This document shows, in pieces, positions 61,484-64,000 of a DNA stretch of 64,000 bases. Made by a program: the position numbers and the translations under genes. Location: contig NC_049980.1 of assembly GCF_000003815.2 (NCBI RefSeq), positions 15,520,955-15,584,954 on the forward strand. Direction: 5' to 3'. The notes under the pieces were generated by a model. It made no database searches and was not told the DNA's origin. It saw only the letters and a program-made list of their open reading frames with translations. This stretch comes from Branchiostoma floridae (taxonomy: Eukaryota; Chordata; Leptocardii; Amphioxiformes; Branchiostomatidae). Position 1 is the first letter of the stretch, and each line of letters starts with the position of its first letter.

Positions 61484-61690
61484 CTGTAATTCCTGATTTT
61501 TTCACTGTAATGTTATGTTCACGGTTTTCACGGTGACGACTGTAACGTGAACTTATCATTACCAATAAAAAATAATTCACAGACTTTTTTCATGCACACC
61601 TGCCTCGACAGTGAACATTTAGTTCCGAGAACAAGTTCAATTTTCTCAGACCGTGAAAATTTGGTACCGTGAAGATAAAGTGAATTACAG
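61484..61690. mobile_element. TA-flanked MITE (CTGTAATTC ends)
   Basis: 207 bp with inverted ends CTGTAATTCCTGA / GTGAATTACAG and TA on both sides (61482-61483, 61691-61692). Internal phrases GTTCACGGTTTTCACGGTGA and TACCGTGAAGATAAAG are partial inverses. It is non-coding and mariner-like by target choice. Confidence 0.65.
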
Positions 61691-62036
61691 TAGTGCCATA
61701 GGGCGAAAAAAAAACAAGATGGGTGAAAAAAAACAAGATGGCTACATTAATTTTGCAGAATGAAAAAATCAGGATTGGGATTCAATGGTTTTTAATATGT
61801 TAGCAAACTAGTGGCATTTTCACCCCTACAAGACAACATTAGCTCCTGTATGTTGTCTTGGCATTGTCTTGCTTTTGTTTCCTATTGGACTATCTAAAAG
61901 TTGTCTTCACCTCCTTTGCATATCAATTCATAGAAACCTGTTCTCCAATAGATCAGCTCAGTGTCACTGACAAAAGGTGGATGCTACCTTAAAAATTCTG
62001 TTCCCAAAAATCAGATACAGTTGCTTATTTCATGTA

Positions 62037-62951
62037 CAGTCAGACCTGTCTATAGCGGCCACTCAAGGGACTGGTCAAAATTGGCCACTATAGAGAGGTG
62101 GCCACTATAGAGAATATGCTAATTAATTGACCACAAGCAATAAGTTACACATGGTTTAAGTACCCACTGATCTTTATTCACATAATACAGTACTGTACAT
62201 GTACTGCAATGATTTTTACACTATATGTATTAAGAAAACAAAAGCTATAAACATTTTTAAATGCTCTACAGTTGATATTGTCTAAAGAGAGACCGGTATC
62301 GTCATATTTCTTTGATCTTTCGTCTTGTATCCTTTGATACTTCGCCGTCAGTGTGTTCCCGCTCGCGTTCACACGTCAGATTCGCCCATTATGCTAATGC
62401 GGTACTCACAAGAAAAAGTCTCGTCATTTTAGACTTATCTCTTAATAAATGTAAGTATAAAATCCACCATAGTCTGAAGTTCATATCATCTTGTCTTTTT
62501 ATTTATTTAACAATTTATTTAGAAAGTTTTTGTGATGTAAATTAACCTAAGCGATAGTGCATTAGAACGTAACTTTAACAATTTACCTCCGTAATAGTGG
62601 TGTCGTCTATTGACCTTATATGACCTCGTTTGTCAGCGGGTATGGGTAGCGCCAGTTTACGAAGTTTTGTTTTGAAAATAAGTCAAAGAGGTTTTAAATC
62701 CGCCGTAGGGTGACGATACGGCCGCTGTATATGGCCGAACGCGTGCCGAAGCATAGATCAGCGGTCCGCGTGGCCGTAATCGGCAGTGTTTTTGTACCTG
62801 CGGGACCGGAAATCGTGTGGCCGTGGCCGCGTTGGACAGGTGGCCGCTAAGCCTATTTCTTAATCATTACGAATCCAAGGGACCGACAAAAAGTGGCCAC
62901 TATGGGCAGGTGGTCGCTATGCAAAGGTGGCCGCTAATACAGGTTTGACTG
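62037..62951. mobile_element. TA-flanked DNA transposon, 0.9 kb (CAGTCAGACCTGT ends)
   Basis: The left end CAGTCAGACCTGTCTATAGC then GGCCAC, and the inverse of the right end CAGTCAAACCTGTATTAGCG then GCCACC, match well, with TA on both sides. GTGGCC(A/G)CTAT motifs are repeated subterminally at each end (three on the left, four or more on the right), typical of transposase-binding repeats. A CpG-rich patch lies at 62590-62840. No transposase frame was seen. Confidence 0.8.
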
Positions 62952-63039
62952 TACCTTTATTAGTATGTTGTGTGGAAGTACGTGTGATAATAACTAAGTA
63001 CATTTATGAATTGATTGGTATAATTCAAGCTGTAGAAGC

Positions 63040-63471
63040 TAGGGCTGGGTATCGGTACAGCGAACCGGTACAAAACCGGTTTTTCTTATTGGACCGGTCC
63101 AGAAAAACCGGACCTGAAAAAATTAGGTAGACCGGATGTTGGACCGATTAGAAAATTAACAGATTATTTTATCAGGCATTCACACGCTTTGGCGCTTGCA
63201 GGTGGAAGAAAATAACAAGAGTGAAGTAGAGTAGAGTTTAGTAATTTCTACATTCAAGTTTTACAGCCAATCGTACAGGCGCAGTTAGCATTGTAGGATT
63301 TTAAAACGCCAGTGTACGTCTAGTACTCCACTGAACAGATTCTTTGTAGTGAAATGTGCCATTGGTATGATTATACTGATTAAGGTCCAGGTTCAGGTCC
63401 GGACCTGGACCTGATCCTCTGGACCTGAACCGGACCTGGACCTGAATTTTCTGTACCGGTACCCACCCCTA
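63040..63471 (+). mobile_element. hAT-type MITE, copy 3, perfect 8-bp TSD
   Basis: 432 bp. The left end is TAGGGCTGGGTATCGGTAC, and the right end, GTACCGGTACCCACCCCTA, carries one change. It has the same orientation as the copy at 52796. GTAGAAGC occurs on both sides (63032-63039, 63472-63479). Internal sequence matches copy 2 closely, including CACGC..TTGGCGCTTGCAGG. Confidence 0.92.
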
Positions 63472-63479
63472 GTAGAAGC

Positions 63480-64000
63480 CCGTTATGTAGTGTCATGGCA
63501 ATGTGGATAAAACACTTATGGTGGTATCAGGGAATTATAACTTCCCTGCAGAAAAGGATTATCTTTGCAGACTGAAATCAAAAATAGAGTAAGAGAAATA
63601 AAAATCACAGTAATGCTATGCAAATGCAAAGCTAAATATGATTTATATGCAAGACATTATTAGGTTGGGAAGGATGTTTGGAGGCTTGTGTGTTTGCAGA
63701 AAGTATTTCCGAATTGCAGAAGAAAATTTTGACAATCTGCAATATTGCAGAACACCGGAAAAAAGTATTTCGACCACTGCTTCCAGGTTTGAGCCTACAA
63801 TGTTCTGTCTCTAGTTGAAAGTTTGGTCTTTGAAAGATCAGAAAATCAATACTTGTACCTGTTGTTGTTGGTTTTGTTTTTGCAGACCAGAAACAGATGA
63901 GACTGAAAACAGCAGTGATAATGAGCTGATTTTGAATTCTACACCTGACTTGTGACTGACTCTGAAGGGAAGCAATTAACTCTTCAAGTAGTCAGGAACA
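63480..64000. other. Non-coding end of window
   Basis: No supported gene or repeat. A stretch near 63885-63955 (TTTTTGCAGACCAGAAACAG onward) looks like an acceptor followed by a short open frame ending at TGA, but it is too short to judge. Confidence 0.35.

Noticed and set aside
61730-61750. Repeated AAAACAAGATGG near 61716-61742
   Set aside because: Only two short imperfect units next to an A-tract, too little to call a repeat or regulatory site.

Overview
The window is eukaryotic, intron-bearing, AT-rich metazoan DNA in draft-assembly form, with five gaps of exactly 100 N. No operons, ribosome binding sites or prokaryotic features are present. The mix of repeat families (Kolobok and hAT DNA transposons, 5S-rRNA-derived SINEs, non-LTR retrotransposons), the many ACATGTACATGTA-type runs and an invertebrate-looking nSMase2 fragment suggest a cephalochordate (amphioxus, Branchiostoma). 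That assignment is inference from pattern memory and was not tested.

Layout. 1-20.8 kb is mostly featureless non-coding DNA with a nested transposon pair around an 18-bp minisatellite (1.4-2.9 kb), several short terminal-inverted-repeat (TIR) elements, a promoter-like CCAAT cluster with a small ORF (10.9-11.7 kb), a 1.07-kb repeat (13.55 kb) and a 1.1-kb TA-flanked element (16.1-17.2 kb). 20.8-27.6 kb holds two nearly identical 1.57-kb copies of one element. They bracket minus-strand exons of a neutral sphingomyelinase (SMPD3-like) gene, the only clear host gene seen. 27.9-29.0 kb is a 5'-truncated LINE. 30.6-32.1 kb holds an inverted copy of the 13.55-kb repeat and a 5S-derived SINE.

The centre of interest is 39,069-49,412. 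This is a 10.3-kb Kolobok-type DNA transposon flanked by TTAA on both sides, with 25-bp TIRs matching at 22 of 25 positions. It carries two divergently transcribed spliced genes. The plus-strand gene has 11 coding exons that join into one uninterrupted 557-residue reading frame with a Kolobok-like D, D, E layout. The minus-strand gene has three exons and ends in a cysteine-rich domain resembling the cytoplasmic 'ballast' domain of the vertebrate P2X7 receptor. The transposase introns have collected a decayed LINE, a 1-kb TIR element, a foldback MITE and GT microsatellites.

49.7-64 kb is again mostly non-coding, with TA-flanked mariner/pogo-like MITEs, a second 5S-derived SINE and two more copies of the 1.4-kb hAT family. 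All three hAT copies have perfect 8-bp target-site duplications. The genes do not form a pathway. The window reads as a transposon-rich intergenic or intronic landscape beside the SMPD3-like gene.
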